This document shows, one piece after another, positions 33,278-42,153 of a stretch of DNA of 64,000 nt. The stretch is from positions 372,001 to 436,000 of the forward strand of contig NZ_FNRI01000002.1 of NCBI RefSeq assembly GCF_900107675.1, read 5' to 3'. Under the pieces are notes generated by a model. That model worked only from the letters and a program-made list of their open reading frames with translations. It made no database searches and had not been told where the DNA came from. The stretch comes from Alistipes timonensis JC136 (GTDB lineage: Bacteria; Bacteroidota; Bacteroidia; Bacteroidales; Rikenellaceae). Numbering within the stretch: position 1 is the stretch's first letter; the number at the start of each line of letters is the position of its first letter. The translations under genes and the position numbers were made by a program.

Positions 33278-35002
33278 TTATTCGAGGAACTCGATATCGT
33301 CGTAATAAACGGTCCGGTTGTTGGTTTCGGCGTCGAAACCGCTCATCCCGCCGGCGCTCATGTTCACCAGAGGCCGGAACTGAACCTGGTTGAACTCGCT
33401 GCAATTGCTGAACCCGTATCCGCAGCCCTCCAGATCATACACAAATTCGTTCCAATCGTCGGTTTTGACGAGCTTCTTCCACTCCGCCGCCGAAGCGTTG
33501 TTGTTCGCAAACGCCTGCCCGTTGATCTTGCAAGGCATCTTATTGGGCTGTCCCGAACCGCCTTCCGGAGTTTTCGGAATGAGCATACGCGGATAATACT
33601 CGTTTTTGCCCAGATAAATCCGAATCCGGATCGCCTTGTATTTCACGCGCTCGGCCCCGGAGAGCTTCTTATCGAGATAAACATCGAAAAAGGCCGATGT
33701 ACCCGTCGTCGTCGCCGACATGTCCACCTTCAGCACCTTACCGCTCGGATTGGCAGTTGTCGGATAGGGATTGTTGACAATCGACAACGAACCCTTGTTA
33801 CCCTCCTTGATGTAGTCCGATGCAAGCGACGACAGGGTCTCGAAATTCTCGAACATATAGCCGGCACCCGCTTCGCTCACCTCGACGGTCCACGAGGCGG
33901 TCTTCTCCTCGCCCTTGGCGTTGACACCCTTATAGGTCACCGTATAGGTTCCGGCGGCATCGAACGCATGCCTGAACTCCGCGGTCGCCGACACCGCGTC
34001 GCCGCCGACTTTCCATTCGTGCACGAGGCCCGTTCCGCCGCCCTTCACCGTCGCCGTGATGACCACCTCGTCACCCGCGGCACTCCGGAGCGTCGAACCG
34101 TCGGCCTTCGAAAACTCGATCTCCAACGGTTTCTCCTCGACCCCGACCGTCCACGACGAAGTTTTTTCCTCGCCCTTGCCGTTGACGCCCTTGTAAGAGA
34201 CCGTAAAGGTTCCTACCTCGTCGAACTTCTGTTTGAACTCCGCAGTCGTAGACACCACGTCGCTGCCGACCTTCCATTCGTGCACGAGGCCCGTTCCGCC
34301 GTTCTTCACCGTCGCCGTGATGGCCACCTCGCTGCCCTGCACGCAGGAGATCACAGCATCGGTTACCGAGAATTCGATCTCCAGCGGCAGTTCGTCGACC
34401 GTTACGGTCCACGTGCGGTTCACCGACACCTCGTCGGCATTCACGCCGCGGTAGGTCACCGTATAGGAACCCATCTTGCCGAAGGTGTATTTGAACTCCG
34501 TGGTCGTCGAAACCACCTCGTCATCGACTTTCCATTCGTGCACGACCTCCTTGTCGCCGGCCACGACCGTCGCCGAGATGAGCACCTCCTCGCCCGGCAG
34601 GCAGGAGACGGTCTCCTCCTCGTTCGAGAACTCGATCCCGAGGGGCGATCCCTCGACCGTCACCGAATAGTCCTTCTCGACCTTTCCGACCGTGTTCGAG
34701 GCCTCGAAATGCACGTCATAGGTGCCTTTGGCCCGGAACACATAGGTCATCGAAGCCGTCGCGGCCATCAGTTTCCCGTCGACGAACCAACTGCAACTGA
34801 GCGGCCCGGGGCTTTCGATCACCGCCTCGAAACGCACGGCGTCGTCGACATAGGCCGACACGGCCGATTCCGTGACGGGAAAGGTCACCTGCGGCATGAC
34901 GGCCGGCTGTTCGTCCGTCGTGTCATCGCCGCCGCATCCCCACAGCGCAGCCAGTCCCATCAGCAGGACCGCCTGCATCCAAATTATCTTTTTCATCGTC
35001 AT
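33278..35002 (-). CDS. PKD-repeat surface lipoprotein, probable glycan-binding protein
   Basis: A 574-residue lipoprotein (lipobox ALWGC, Cys about 23). About four to five tandem PKD/Ig-like modules of about 87 residues follow (each with a VTATVKxGGTGLVHEWKV / Y-T-V-T-Y-x-G-V-N-A-K-G pattern), then a C-terminal domain (about 385-574, beginning MFENFETLSSLASDY and ending in YYDDIEFLE) that looks like a carbohydrate-binding jellyroll. It occupies the SGBP position of the PUL. Modules 3 and 4 share near-identical DNA. Start choice: ATG 35002 or 34996 (MKKIIWMQ), two codons apart. Confidence 0.82.
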   Translation of the reverse strand: MTMKKIIWMQAVLLMGLAALWGCGGDDTTDEQPAVMPQVTFPVTESAVSAYVDDAVRFEAVIESPGPLSCSWFVDGKLMAATASMTYVFRAKGTYDVHFEASNTVGKVEKDYSVTVEGSPLGIEFSNEEETVSCLPGEEVLISATVVAGDKEVVHEWKVDDEVVSTTTEFKYTFGKMGSYTVTYRGVNADEVSVNRTWTVTVDELPLEIEFSVTDAVISCVQGSEVAITATVKNGGTGLVHEWKVGSDVVSTTAEFKQKFDEVGTFTVSYKGVNGKGEEKTSSWTVGVEEKPLEIEFSKADGSTLRSAAGDEVVITATVKGGGTGLVHEWKVGGDAVSATAEFRHAFDAAGTYTVTYKGVNAKGEEKTASWTVEVSEAGAGYMFENFETLSSLASDYIKEGNKGSLSIVNNPYPTTANPSGKVLKVDMSATTTGTSAFFDVYLDKKLSGAERVKYKAIRIRIYLGKNEYYPRMLIPKTPEGGSGQPNKMPCKINGQAFANNNASAAEWKKLVKTDDWNEFVYDLEGCGYGFSNCSEFNQVQFRPLVNMSAGGMSGFDAETNNRTVYYDDIEFLE

Positions 35003-35014
35003 TCGTATTTCAGT

Positions 35015-36367
35015 TTACTCCAAAAACTCGATATCGTCGATATACACCGTGCGGGTGTTGGTTTCGGTCACAGGTCCCGAGGCGATATTATTGCCGTTCT
35101 CCTGCAGCATCGGGCGGAACGTCAGGTTCTTCGTCGCGTCGAGATTCGAATCGAACTTGTACTCCAATACCTCCCACTCGTCCTTGAACTGCGGCTTGGT
35201 CACGGAAGCATACTTTTTCCCGGCATATTCCACACGGGGATAATACTTGTTCTTGCCCAGGTAGACCTTGAACCGGACGCCCGTGTACTTCGTCACGTCG
35301 ATCTTGTCGACCGGAATCTCTTTCAGCTTCAGGTCGAAATAACCGGACGTTCCGCCCGTGCCGGTAACATTGTCGCGAAGCACCTTCAGACTCGTGTTGA
35401 TCCCTTCGGGTTTGGGATTGTCCGCCAGTTCGATACCCGGGGTATTCTGTTTCAGGGTCCACCATTTAGGCAGCTCGGTGTAATCCTCGAAATGCTCGAA
35501 GAGCGCGCCCGACGGTATGATCGTCACGGTCCACGTGCGGTCCACGGTCTCCTGCTTGGAGTTCACGCCGTGGTAGGCGATCGTGTAGGGGCCCGCGCCG
35601 TCGAAAGCGCGGCTGAACACGGCGTCGGTCGAGACCGTCACGCCGTCTACCTTCCATTCGTGCTGCACGCCCGTACCGCCGTATTTCACCGTGGCGATGA
35701 TCTCCACGACGGCGCCGTCCTTGCAGGAGATCGTCGCGTCCTCGTTCGAGAAGCTGATCTCCAGCGGACGCTCCGTGGCCTGCACTTCGAAACTTTTCCG
35801 GAAGGTCCCGGCGGCGTTCGTACCTGCATAGGCCACGGTGTAGACCTTGGCTTCGGGCAGGTCGAAGGTGTCGAAATAGGCTTTGTCCGACTTCACCTCG
35901 CCGTCCACCTTCCACTCGTGGACGACATCCGATCCGGCGTCGACGATGGCCATCACCTTCAGGATGTCCAACTGACGGCGCACGATGCGCGTCGAGTCGC
36001 CCACCGAAAGGTGCATCTCCAGCACGTCGGCGACCTTCACGGCATAGCTTCTCTCCACTTTCCCGGCGCCGTTGCGGGCCTCGAAGCGCACTTCATAGTC
36101 GCCCGGGGCGCTGAAGGTATAGGTCATTCCGGGGGTCGAGGCTTCGAGCGTCCCGTCGACATACCATCCGCAGGTGAGTTTGTCGCCGCTCTCGATATCG
36201 GCCCGGAACTCCACCGGATCGCCGACGACAGCCGTCAGCGAGGTCTCCTGCACCGGGAACGTTACCTGCGGCGCAGTGTGCCGCAACGGGGTCACATCCT
36301 CCTCGCAGCCCCACAGCGCCACGATCCCCAGCAGCAGAATTATTTTTGATTTCAACAGGGTTTTCAT
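35015..36367 (-). CDS. PKD-repeat surface lipoprotein, paralogue of the next gene
   Basis: A 450-residue lipoprotein (lipobox ALWGC, Cys about 21). Three PKD/Ig-like modules (about 30-290) are followed by a C-terminal domain (about 290-450) that begins LFEHFEDYTELP and ends VYIDDIEFLE, clearly homologous to the C-terminal domain of the protein at 33278-35002. Likely a second surface glycan-binding protein. Spacing to neighbours is 12 bp on each side, so it lies within the operon. Substrate inferred only from context. Confidence 0.82.
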   Translation of the reverse strand: MKTLLKSKIILLLGIVALWGCEEDVTPLRHTAPQVTFPVQETSLTAVVGDPVEFRADIESGDKLTCGWYVDGTLEASTPGMTYTFSAPGDYEVRFEARNGAGKVERSYAVKVADVLEMHLSVGDSTRIVRRQLDILKVMAIVDAGSDVVHEWKVDGEVKSDKAYFDTFDLPEAKVYTVAYAGTNAAGTFRKSFEVQATERPLEISFSNEDATISCKDGAVVEIIATVKYGGTGVQHEWKVDGVTVSTDAVFSRAFDGAGPYTIAYHGVNSKQETVDRTWTVTIIPSGALFEHFEDYTELPKWWTLKQNTPGIELADNPKPEGINTSLKVLRDNVTGTGGTSGYFDLKLKEIPVDKIDVTKYTGVRFKVYLGKNKYYPRVEYAGKKYASVTKPQFKDEWEVLEYKFDSNLDATKNLTFRPMLQENGNNIASGPVTETNTRTVYIDDIEFLE

Positions 36368-36379
36368 AATCGGTCGGTT

Positions 36380-37852
36380 TTATTGCGCATCGTAAAAGCG
36401 GGTCAGCTGATAGACATTGCCGTTCAGCTCCTCCATGTTGTCCAGCAGGGGCGAATAGTATTGGAAATCCCAGGTCACCATGCCCTTGTTCGAGTCGCGG
36501 TTCGAGGGATCGGTGTTCAGGTTCTCGGGATCGTTGTCCTGATAGGTGAACCAGTGCCAGCCCACGCAAACCTTGCTTTCGATGAGTTTAAGCGCGAAAT
36601 TCTGGTAGAAATAGCCGCGCTCGGCCTGCGTGCGGACGTTCCATCCGGCCCCGGTGGTGTTCGGCAGCTCCGAATCCTCGCCCTTGGTGTAGAACTCCGT
36701 CACGAAGAACGGCTTCCCGGACCACGCGCCCCAGTTCTGCACGGCCTGTGCATCGGGCTCCCATTTCTGGTAATGGTTGATCGAGAGAATGTCCATGTAC
36801 TTGCCGGCGGTCTTGAACATCTCGTCGTTCACCAGTTCGTAGTTCCACTGGTTGAAGCGGCAGCCCAGATAGAGGTGGTTGGGATCGTACTTTTTGATCG
36901 CCTTGGTCACCTTCTCCAGATAGACCTCCAGACAGTAGGCGATGAAGGCGCGGCGGTCGGCCGCCGTAGCCTCGGAGAGTTTCGCCCCGACCTTGCCTTT
37001 GCGCTGGTCGAGCCACTCCTGGGCCTTCTGGTGGTTGATGTGCGTAGCGGGCCACTTCTCCAGACAGCGGTCCAGCGCATAGTCCTTCCACGGAATCTCG
37101 TTGTCGGTGAAATAACCGATGCAGTAGGGATCGTCCTTGTAGGCGGAAATTGTCTTGATCTCGCTCTCGACATACTCGTCGAACTTGGGATGGAACACCA
37201 TCGCAAAGTCGTTGGGATAACCCTCCCAGCCCGACCAGCTCGCGTCGGCCTCCTCACCCGAGGATTTGATGTAGCTGTTGAGCTTGCCCATCGGGCTGAC
37301 GATCACCGTGTAGGGCATCGGCTCGGTGAGTTTGCGCACGGTCGACACATTCGACCACGCTCCCAGGCCGTTGAACCCGCGGGCCTTGAGCATCGAGGTC
37401 TCCTGGCGGGCCCACTCCGAGGTCGACCCGAACTTCTCCAGCAGTTTGGCCTGCTGGCGGTCCGAACCGCCGGCGCTGAACACGGCCACGCCCTTGCAGA
37501 TGTAGAGGTTGCCTTCGGGAGTTATCATCCACCAGCGTCCGCCGATCTGCTGCGTGCGGAAAAAGCCGGTCGCCTGCAGCGAAGAGACCTTCCAGCCGCC
37601 GTATTTGTCGGTGGCGGGGTCTTCACCGGGCGTGAAGCCGTGGATGCGGTCGACCGTGTAGGCGAGGTAGTCGCCCCACGCCGAGGTCTTGTTCTTGCGG
37701 GCGCGCACCTGATGCGGCGGCTCCACGTCCGAGGGCGTATCGCCGCCGGAGGGATAAACTTCGGGCAGCGCATAGGTCTTGTCTTCCGCGCAGCCGGCGG
37801 CCAAAAGCGCGGCGGCTGCGATCAAAAGCAGGTATTTCAGCGATTTATTCAT
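36380..37852 (-). CDS. GH50-like (agarase-related) glycoside hydrolase, lipoprotein
   Basis: A 490-residue lipoprotein (lipobox LAAGC, Cys21). The catalytic TIM-barrel domain (about 80-480) has the hallmarks of GH50 beta-agarase relatives: ATGFFRTQQIGGRWWMITPEG, FGSTSEWARQE, GFNGLGAWSN, GYFTDNEIPW with acid/base Glu252, and FFVTEFYTKGED with nucleophile Glu386. The N-terminal about 50 residues are a Pro-rich linker. The lipid anchor suggests cell-surface action. It is about half identical by eye to its neighbour at 37855, which is not lipidated. The natural substrate (a galactan or a host glycan) is not certain. Confidence 0.82.
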   Translation of the reverse strand: MNKSLKYLLLIAAAALLAAGCAEDKTYALPEVYPSGGDTPSDVEPPHQVRARKNKTSAWGDYLAYTVDRIHGFTPGEDPATDKYGGWKVSSLQATGFFRTQQIGGRWWMITPEGNLYICKGVAVFSAGGSDRQQAKLLEKFGSTSEWARQETSMLKARGFNGLGAWSNVSTVRKLTEPMPYTVIVSPMGKLNSYIKSSGEEADASWSGWEGYPNDFAMVFHPKFDEYVESEIKTISAYKDDPYCIGYFTDNEIPWKDYALDRCLEKWPATHINHQKAQEWLDQRKGKVGAKLSEATAADRRAFIAYCLEVYLEKVTKAIKKYDPNHLYLGCRFNQWNYELVNDEMFKTAGKYMDILSINHYQKWEPDAQAVQNWGAWSGKPFFVTEFYTKGEDSELPNTTGAGWNVRTQAERGYFYQNFALKLIESKVCVGWHWFTYQDNDPENLNTDPSNRDSNKGMVTWDFQYYSPLLDNMEELNGNVYQLTRFYDAQ

Positions 37853-37854
37853 GG

Positions 37855-39306
37855 CTATTTGGTCGTTTTTCGGTTTTCTTCAGCCTTCTCCGCATCCAGA
37901 TGGCGGATCAGCCGGAAGGTGCAGTCGTTCAACTGCTTCATCTCGTCTAACAGTACGGTGTAGGGCTCGAAGTTCCAGGCCACGACGCCCTTGTTCGAAT
38001 CGCGGTTCGAGGGGTCGGTCTTCAAATTCTGGGGATCGTTGTCCATGTAGGTGAACCAGTGCCAGCCCACACAGTTGCCGCTGCGCAGCAGCTCCGTCAC
38101 GAAATTCTGGTAGAACCAGCCGCGGTCGGCCTGCGTCCGCACGTTCCATCCGGCTCCGGTGTTGTTCGGCAGTCCCGAATCCTCACCCTTGGTATAAAAC
38201 TCGGTGATGATGAACGGCTTGCCCGACCACTTCTCCCAATCGGCCATCCACGCGGCGTTGGGTTCCCACAGCCGGTAGTGGTTGATCGAAATCACATCCA
38301 TATACTTGCCGGCCACGGCGAAAATCTCCGGACTGGCCATCTCCTGACGGTGCTGGTTGAAGCGGCAGCCCAGGTAGAGGTGGTTGGAATCGTACCTGCG
38401 GAGCGCTTCGGTGACCTTGCGCATGTAGGTATCAAAATAGAAGGCCTGGAACGCCTTGCGGTCGGCATCGGTGATCTCCGCCGCCGGAGCGTCCTTCACG
38501 CCCTTGCGCTCGTCGTACCACTTGCGGACGGCGATGTAGGCATCCTCGTCGTGCGCCAGCAGCGTCAAGTGGCGGTCCAGCGCATCGTTGACCCACGGCA
38601 GCTCGTTGTCGGTGAAATAACCCAGCAGGTACTTGTCGTCGCGGTATTTGGCGATGGGCGCGACAGCCCGGTCGATCACCGCGTCGAACCCGGGGTCGAA
38701 GACCATCGCCAGGTCGAAGCGGTAACCCTGCCATCCGGCCTGCTTGTACTTGCCGCCGAAGTGCCTGCGGTGCTGCCCGTGGTACATGCCCATCGGATTT
38801 ACGATCACGGTGTAGGGCATCGGGCGCTCCGACTCGCGGACCGTGTTCACGTCCGACCAGGCTCCCAGCCCGTTGAACCCGTAGCGGCGCAGCATCTCCT
38901 GCTGGTCGGCGGCCCATGCGGCGCGCGTCCCGAACTTCTCTTCGAGGGCCTTTTTCTGGCGGTCCGAACCGCCCGTCGTGAAGACGGCCACGGCCTTGTG
39001 GATAAAGGGCCATCCCTCGGGGTCAATCAGCCACCATCGGTCGCCGATCTTCTGCGTGCGGAAGAATCCGGTAGCCTCCTGCCGGTCAACCATCCAGCCG
39101 CCGTAGACGCTCTGTTTGGGATCGCTTTTCCGGCAGTTGAAACCCGGAAGGCGATCGACGGTCTTCGCCTCGTAGCTCTTCCATTCGGGTTTCTGCGCAT
39201 TCTCCCGGGCCTCGACCCGCCGGTACTCCGGGGACTTGGCCGCGAGGCTTCCGGCGACCAAGACGGCGGCCGCCAGGAGCGTCAGTCTGTTCATGAGTCG
39301 TTTCAT
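37855..39306 (-). CDS. GH50-like (agarase-related) glycoside hydrolase, secreted
   Basis: A 483-residue enzyme with a type I signal peptide (cleavage near LAA-KS, about 23), no lipobox. Same family as the next gene: ATGFFRTQKIGDRWWLIDPEG, GYFTDNELPW with acid/base Glu235, FIITEFYTKGED with nucleophile Glu369, and GWHWFTYMDNDPQNL. It is probably periplasmic, whereas the paralogue is surface-anchored, which would allow sequential cutting outside and inside. A second possible start lies four codons in (39294). It is separated from the paralogue by 2 bp and from the DUF1735-type gene by 4 bp. Confidence 0.82.
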   Translation of the reverse strand: MKRLMNRLTLLAAAVLVAGSLAAKSPEYRRVEARENAQKPEWKSYEAKTVDRLPGFNCRKSDPKQSVYGGWMVDRQEATGFFRTQKIGDRWWLIDPEGWPFIHKAVAVFTTGGSDRQKKALEEKFGTRAAWAADQQEMLRRYGFNGLGAWSDVNTVRESERPMPYTVIVNPMGMYHGQHRRHFGGKYKQAGWQGYRFDLAMVFDPGFDAVIDRAVAPIAKYRDDKYLLGYFTDNELPWVNDALDRHLTLLAHDEDAYIAVRKWYDERKGVKDAPAAEITDADRKAFQAFYFDTYMRKVTEALRRYDSNHLYLGCRFNQHRQEMASPEIFAVAGKYMDVISINHYRLWEPNAAWMADWEKWSGKPFIITEFYTKGEDSGLPNNTGAGWNVRTQADRGWFYQNFVTELLRSGNCVGWHWFTYMDNDPQNLKTDPSNRDSNKGVVAWNFEPYTVLLDEMKQLNDCTFRLIRHLDAEKAEENRKTTK

Positions 39307-39310
39307 ACGG

Positions 39311-40300
39311 CTATTCGTAGTTACCGGGGTTCTCGTCCTGCCACTCGTTCACGCCGTCGCGCACGCGGTTGCGGAACGTCAGCGTATCGGTGGCGTGGTA
39401 GGTCAGTCCCTCCTTCACGTATTTGTACTTCAGGTAAATCCTGCGGTTTTGCAGCAGCTTCGCGCGGTTGAACGAGCAGTCGCCGTCGGCCTCGACCACA
39501 TAGTCGGCGCCGTCCGCGGCGCTCACCGTGATCGCCCCGCCCTCGCCCTGCGTCAGCGTAAGCTGGGCCTTCGAGCCGTTCAGTTCGCCGCCCACGGCGT
39601 TGGCCGTCAGGGAGAACGGCGCCACGGTGGTCAGCGTCCAGACGCGCGTCTCGGGCTGCGGGACGGTCGTATAGTAGGCGATGCGGTTGACCTCCGCGCC
39701 CGAAGCGTCCGTCACGATGGTCTCGCCGCCGTGCCAGTAGTTGCCGAAGAGCATGTTCTCGTACCGCACGCCGACTACCGAGGTGGCTTTGTCGGCCATC
39801 AGGTCGGTGCCGTTGCCGTCGGTCAGGTGCAGGGGGATCACATATTTGGGCAGCGTGCGCGAAGCGTCGGCGAGGAATTTCGCGGAGTCGATTTTGATGA
39901 CGATCTGCCCTAGGTGCGAACCCTGGCGGATCGTCACGCGGCCGTCGGTGCCACCCTCGGGCAGCAGCTTATACTCCTCGGCCGGCAGCGCCTCGAGCGA
40001 GCTGAGCGACTTGGTGAGATTCTGGATATAGGAGAAGACATGGGTCTTCATCGCCTGCAGCGTCGCGTCGCTGACCAGCGAATAGTCGATCTCGAAGCTG
40101 ATCGGACGGTCCACGGAGTTCTCGATCGTGCCGCCCAGCGCCACGCCCGTGGAGAACTTCATGCCCTCGCCCACGATGACCGAGCGGACGTCGGTCTGGT
40201 TGGCGAACCCCACGGCCTGCGTGTCGTTGTCCTTCACATAGTCGTCGTAACACGATGTCAGCGTGACGGTCGCAGCCAATATGAACAGGTATTTTTTCAT
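39311..40300 (-). CDS. DUF1735/SusE-position surface lipoprotein
   Basis: A 329-residue lipoprotein (lipobox TLTSC, Cys17). The N-terminal domain (about 30-190) matches the DUF1735 pattern found after SusD genes (KFSTGVALGGTIENSVDRPISFEIDYSL, YKLLPEGGTDGRVTIRQGSHLGQIVIKID, YVIPLHLT). The C-terminal domain (about 190-329) resembles DUF4361-like beta-sandwiches (LTTVAPFSLTANAVGGELNG, YLKYKYVKEGLTYHATDTLTFRNR). Such proteins bind glycan at the surface alongside SusD. It lies 27 bp after susD2. Confidence 0.85.
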   Translation of the reverse strand: MKKYLFILAATVTLTSCYDDYVKDNDTQAVGFANQTDVRSVIVGEGMKFSTGVALGGTIENSVDRPISFEIDYSLVSDATLQAMKTHVFSYIQNLTKSLSSLEALPAEEYKLLPEGGTDGRVTIRQGSHLGQIVIKIDSAKFLADASRTLPKYVIPLHLTDGNGTDLMADKATSVVGVRYENMLFGNYWHGGETIVTDASGAEVNRIAYYTTVPQPETRVWTLTTVAPFSLTANAVGGELNGSKAQLTLTQGEGGAITVSAADGADYVVEADGDCSFNRAKLLQNRRIYLKYKYVKEGLTYHATDTLTFRNRVRDGVNEWQDENPGNYE

Positions 40301-40327
40301 GGTTTTACAGTTTTTCCGGGTTATGAT

Positions 40328-42142
40328 TTACTGCCAGTTCTCCCAGCCTTCGTTCTGCACGAGGCCCTTGACGTTGAGCATCTCCTTGTAGGGGATCGGG
40401 AGGTAAGCCGATGTGAACGAGCGCTTTTCGACCACGTGGTTGAAATTATACTCGAAGTCGCCGTTCAGCTGGCGCGTAACCTGCACGCCGTGCACCTCGC
40501 GGTTCAGCTCGCCGAGCGTCGTCGTCCAGCGGCGCAGGTCGAAGAACCACGTGCCTTCGAAACAGGTCTCGATGCGGCGCTCGTTGCGCAGGAACTTGTC
40601 GAAAGCCTCCTTGCCGGCCAGCGACACCTGCTCCAGATAGGGATCGGTTTTGATACCCTCGGCGCCGTCGTAGGTCGTGCGGCTGCGCAGGTAGGCGATG
40701 GCCTCGCGGGCCGTCAGGCCGTCGATCGGGGCGTTGGGGCCGCCGACCTGGTTGGCCGCCTCGGCGAAAGCCAGCACCATGTGGGCCCAGCGGATAAAGA
40801 ACTTCGAGTGCGGCATCTTGTTGACCGAGGTCTCGGACCAGTTGAGGCCCATGTAGACGAACTTTTTGATGTGGTAGTTCGTCAGCGAGTTCTTCGAGCT
40901 GGTACCGGCCGCATCCTTGCCGCCGTTGGACCAGTTCTCGAAATTGTAGGTCTTGCCCGTCTGTCCCGTAACCACCGAACGGCCGTTGTAGAAGATCACG
41001 CTGTAAAAACGCGGGTCGCGGTTGAGGTAGGGATTCGCGGGATCGTAGGCATATTCGGGCGACTCGCCGACCGGATAACCGTCGGCCATGCCGAAAGCAT
41101 CGACCAACTCCTGCGTGGCGCCCATCGCACCGTTGCCCTGAAAACCGCCCGGATAGAAGGCGCGTTCCATGTCGTCGTTCGACGACTTGTAGCGCGAACC
41201 GTAGACGATCTCGGGGTTATTGGGGTCGCACCAGTCGACCTGCCGGCCGACGGAGAAACCGCCGGAAACGTTGTCCACCGTCATTTTGAAATCCATCACC
41301 TCCTTGGCATATTCGGCGGCCTTTTGCCAGCGTTCCACATCGCCGTCGGGATTGAAGCGCGGGCTGGCCCACGTGAGGCAGACCAGCGCCTTGATGGCCA
41401 CGGTGCTGATGCCGTCGAGGCGGCCCCAGTTCTGGGCGCCCATCACCCGGCGGTCGTCGGCGTTCGGCACCAGGAAATCGCGGTGCGCGATCGGCAGGTA
41501 CTTGTAGGCCGAATCGCAGTCGCGCAAGATCTGCGCCACGCACTCGTCGTAGGTGTTCCGCTCGAAGCGCAGGTCGCGCATCTCCTCGGGCGACATCTCC
41601 CAGACGCGCACGGGTTCGAGCAGAATGGGATACCCCAGCAGGCGGCCGTCCGTACCGCGTCCTCCGAACTTCTGCAGCAGGTCCCACTGGAACCACGCGC
41701 GCAGGGCGTAGGCTTCGCCCCAGAGGCGGTTGCGAAGCAGTTCGTCGAGGTGGTCGTCGAGCATGTAACGCATGTTCAGCCCGCGGTTGTCCTTGAGGAA
41801 CATGTTGACGTTGTAGATGCCCTTGTAGTCGCGGTCCCAATAGGTCTCGAACGGGTCGTTCGTGGGGCTCGTGACGCCGACGGCGAAACGCCGCAGGACA
41901 TCGGTCGTCGAGGTGCGCACGGCGTTGTCCGTGGCGCAGTCGAGGTAGGCGCCCTCGTTGTCGTTGTAGTTCTGGGCCATGTAGTCGTAGCACTTGCCGA
42001 TGAGGCCCTGCATCGTCGTCGGGTTGGTCAGGATGTAGTCCTCCGAGCGGATCGCACTGGGATAGGGATCGAGGAAATCGCTGCATGCCCCCGTCGCGCC
42101 GGCTGCGGCCACGGCCAATATCTGAAATAAGATTCGTTTCAT
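40328..42142 (-). CDS. SusD-like nutrient-binding lipoprotein 2
   Basis: A 604-residue lipoprotein (lipobox ATGAC, Cys20) of the RagB/SusD family. The N-terminal SusD domain has LDPYPSAIRSEDYIL and helical TPR-like repeats, including AYALRAWFQWDLLQKFGG. The C-terminal RagB region includes RWAHMVLAFAEAANQVGG, FLRNERRIETCFEGTWFFDLRRW and YLPIPYKEMLNV. It caps the partner SusC barrel and delivers oligosaccharide. It starts 11 bp after susC2. Confidence 0.95.
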   Translation of the reverse strand: MKRILFQILAVAAAGATGACSDFLDPYPSAIRSEDYILTNPTTMQGLIGKCYDYMAQNYNDNEGAYLDCATDNAVRTSTTDVLRRFAVGVTSPTNDPFETYWDRDYKGIYNVNMFLKDNRGLNMRYMLDDHLDELLRNRLWGEAYALRAWFQWDLLQKFGGRGTDGRLLGYPILLEPVRVWEMSPEEMRDLRFERNTYDECVAQILRDCDSAYKYLPIAHRDFLVPNADDRRVMGAQNWGRLDGISTVAIKALVCLTWASPRFNPDGDVERWQKAAEYAKEVMDFKMTVDNVSGGFSVGRQVDWCDPNNPEIVYGSRYKSSNDDMERAFYPGGFQGNGAMGATQELVDAFGMADGYPVGESPEYAYDPANPYLNRDPRFYSVIFYNGRSVVTGQTGKTYNFENWSNGGKDAAGTSSKNSLTNYHIKKFVYMGLNWSETSVNKMPHSKFFIRWAHMVLAFAEAANQVGGPNAPIDGLTAREAIAYLRSRTTYDGAEGIKTDPYLEQVSLAGKEAFDKFLRNERRIETCFEGTWFFDLRRWTTTLGELNREVHGVQVTRQLNGDFEYNFNHVVEKRSFTSAYLPIPYKEMLNVKGLVQNEGWENWQ

Positions 42143-42153
42143 CGTCGTCTCAA

